From: Planctomycetia bacterium
Lineage (GTDB): Bacteria > Planctomycetota > Planctomycetia > Pirellulales > Thermoguttaceae
NCBI GenBank assembly: GCA_030527105.1
Contig: JAUNBK010000031.1
Coordinates: forward strand, 1-35,878
Direction: 5' to 3'
Length of the DNA: 35,878 nt
Shown here: piece after piece, positions 35,684 to 35,878 of the stretch
Layout: every line of letters begins with the position of its first letter
How positions within the stretch are numbered: position 1 is the stretch's first letter
The notes under the pieces: generated by a model
The model's database searches: none
The model's input: the letters and a program-made list of their open reading frames with translations, nothing else
Told to the model about the DNA's origin: nothing
Made by a program: the position numbers and the translations under genes

Positions 35684-35826
35684 TTTCTACGATGTGTGAG
35701 AATCTCTCGACGGAAACACGGCGTATGTCCACTACGATACGGAGAACTCAAAACCATCACCTGTGGAACGTATTGGTCGTTTTTTCACCTGATGAACCCT
35801 TCGGGCACCCAGAACCTTAATCTTTC

Positions 35827-35878
35827 TATACTCATCGTCGTTTAAAATTCCCGTTTTGCGCGACGTTTTGCGAGCCGT
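35827..35878 (+). repeat. Dispersed palindromic repeat, copy R9, cut by the window end
   Basis: TATACTCATCGTCGTTTAAAATTCCCG followed by TTTTGCGAGCCGT up to the last base. This is the first half of a plus-orientation copy. Confidence 0.85.

Noticed and set aside
35481..35699. Small open frames made from the repeat (reading CEPWCVAPTADGTGNF)
   Set aside because: The same peptide appears wherever the repeat occurs in that frame, without ribosome sites; it is a by-product of the repeat.
184..35878. CRISPR array
   Set aside because: The repeats are about 105 bp, kilobases apart and in both orientations, with no regular spacers and no cas genes.

Overview
The window looks like part of a planctomycete chromosome (Planctomycetota; Pirellulales-like is only a guess). 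The sequence evidence is: a kinase of the Pkn2 type with a C-terminal membrane anchor and proline-rich tail; a very large secreted protein that joins a hydrazine-synthase-alpha-like beta-propeller/cytochrome region to a sulfatase-modifying-factor (FGE/SUMF1) domain; a second small haem-motif protein; a TPR + ExbB + ExbD + ExbD cluster; a caspase-FGE fusion; and lipopolysaccharide genes (waaA, an LptF/G permease), which indicate an outer membrane. No rRNA, tRNA, transposase, integrase or CRISPR array was seen.

Layout. 1-77: C-terminus of an outer-membrane beta-barrel protein. 362-2715 (minus): waaA-dus, overlapping by ATGA. 2915-4102: LptF/G permease, divergent from waaA. 4509-7938: a URO-D family protein and a secreted heparinase II/III-type lyase. 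7939-8731: a decayed caspase paralogue (minus strand) plus a dispersed repeat. 8732-11956: pstC-pstA-pstB-phoU without pstS. 11991-13406 (minus): Ser/Thr kinase with a near-consensus promoter. 13796-16279: intact caspase/coiled-coil/membrane/FGE protein. 16425-17765: TolC-like efflux protein, meeting a CDF cation transporter tail to tail. 19266-26685: giant TPR membrane protein, second TPR protein, ExbB, ExbD, ExbD, then a strong terminator. 26764-27267: macro-domain protein. 27701-29194: 6-phosphogluconate dehydrogenase. 29211-34879 (minus): a cytochrome-motif protein and the HzsA-like/FGE giant. 34880-35878: non-coding, rich in repeats.

The most unusual structure is a family of about 105-bp imperfect palindromes. 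There are six complete or near-complete copies, one internally shortened copy, one truncated copy and one running off the right end, in both orientations and all between genes. They share TATA-type ends, complementary AAATTTCC-like arms and a conserved central TGCGTAGCTCCAACGGC hairpin. Four copies lie 15 to 112 bp upstream of start codons (URO-D gene, pstC, caspase gene, gnd), and the truncated copy supplies the last codons and stop of the macro-domain gene. The intact caspase gene and its decayed paralogue both carry the repeat upstream in the same relative orientation, suggesting that a repeat-plus-caspase cassette was duplicated.

Functional themes: envelope biogenesis and transport (waaA, LptF/G, TolC, CDF, Pst), proton-driven envelope work (ExbB/ExbD with TPR partners), secreted polysaccharide and redox chemistry (heparinase-like, HzsA-like), and signalling or cell-fate control (kinase and caspase-FGE as divergent neighbours). 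Positions are from reading by eye; a few site coordinates may be off by one base.
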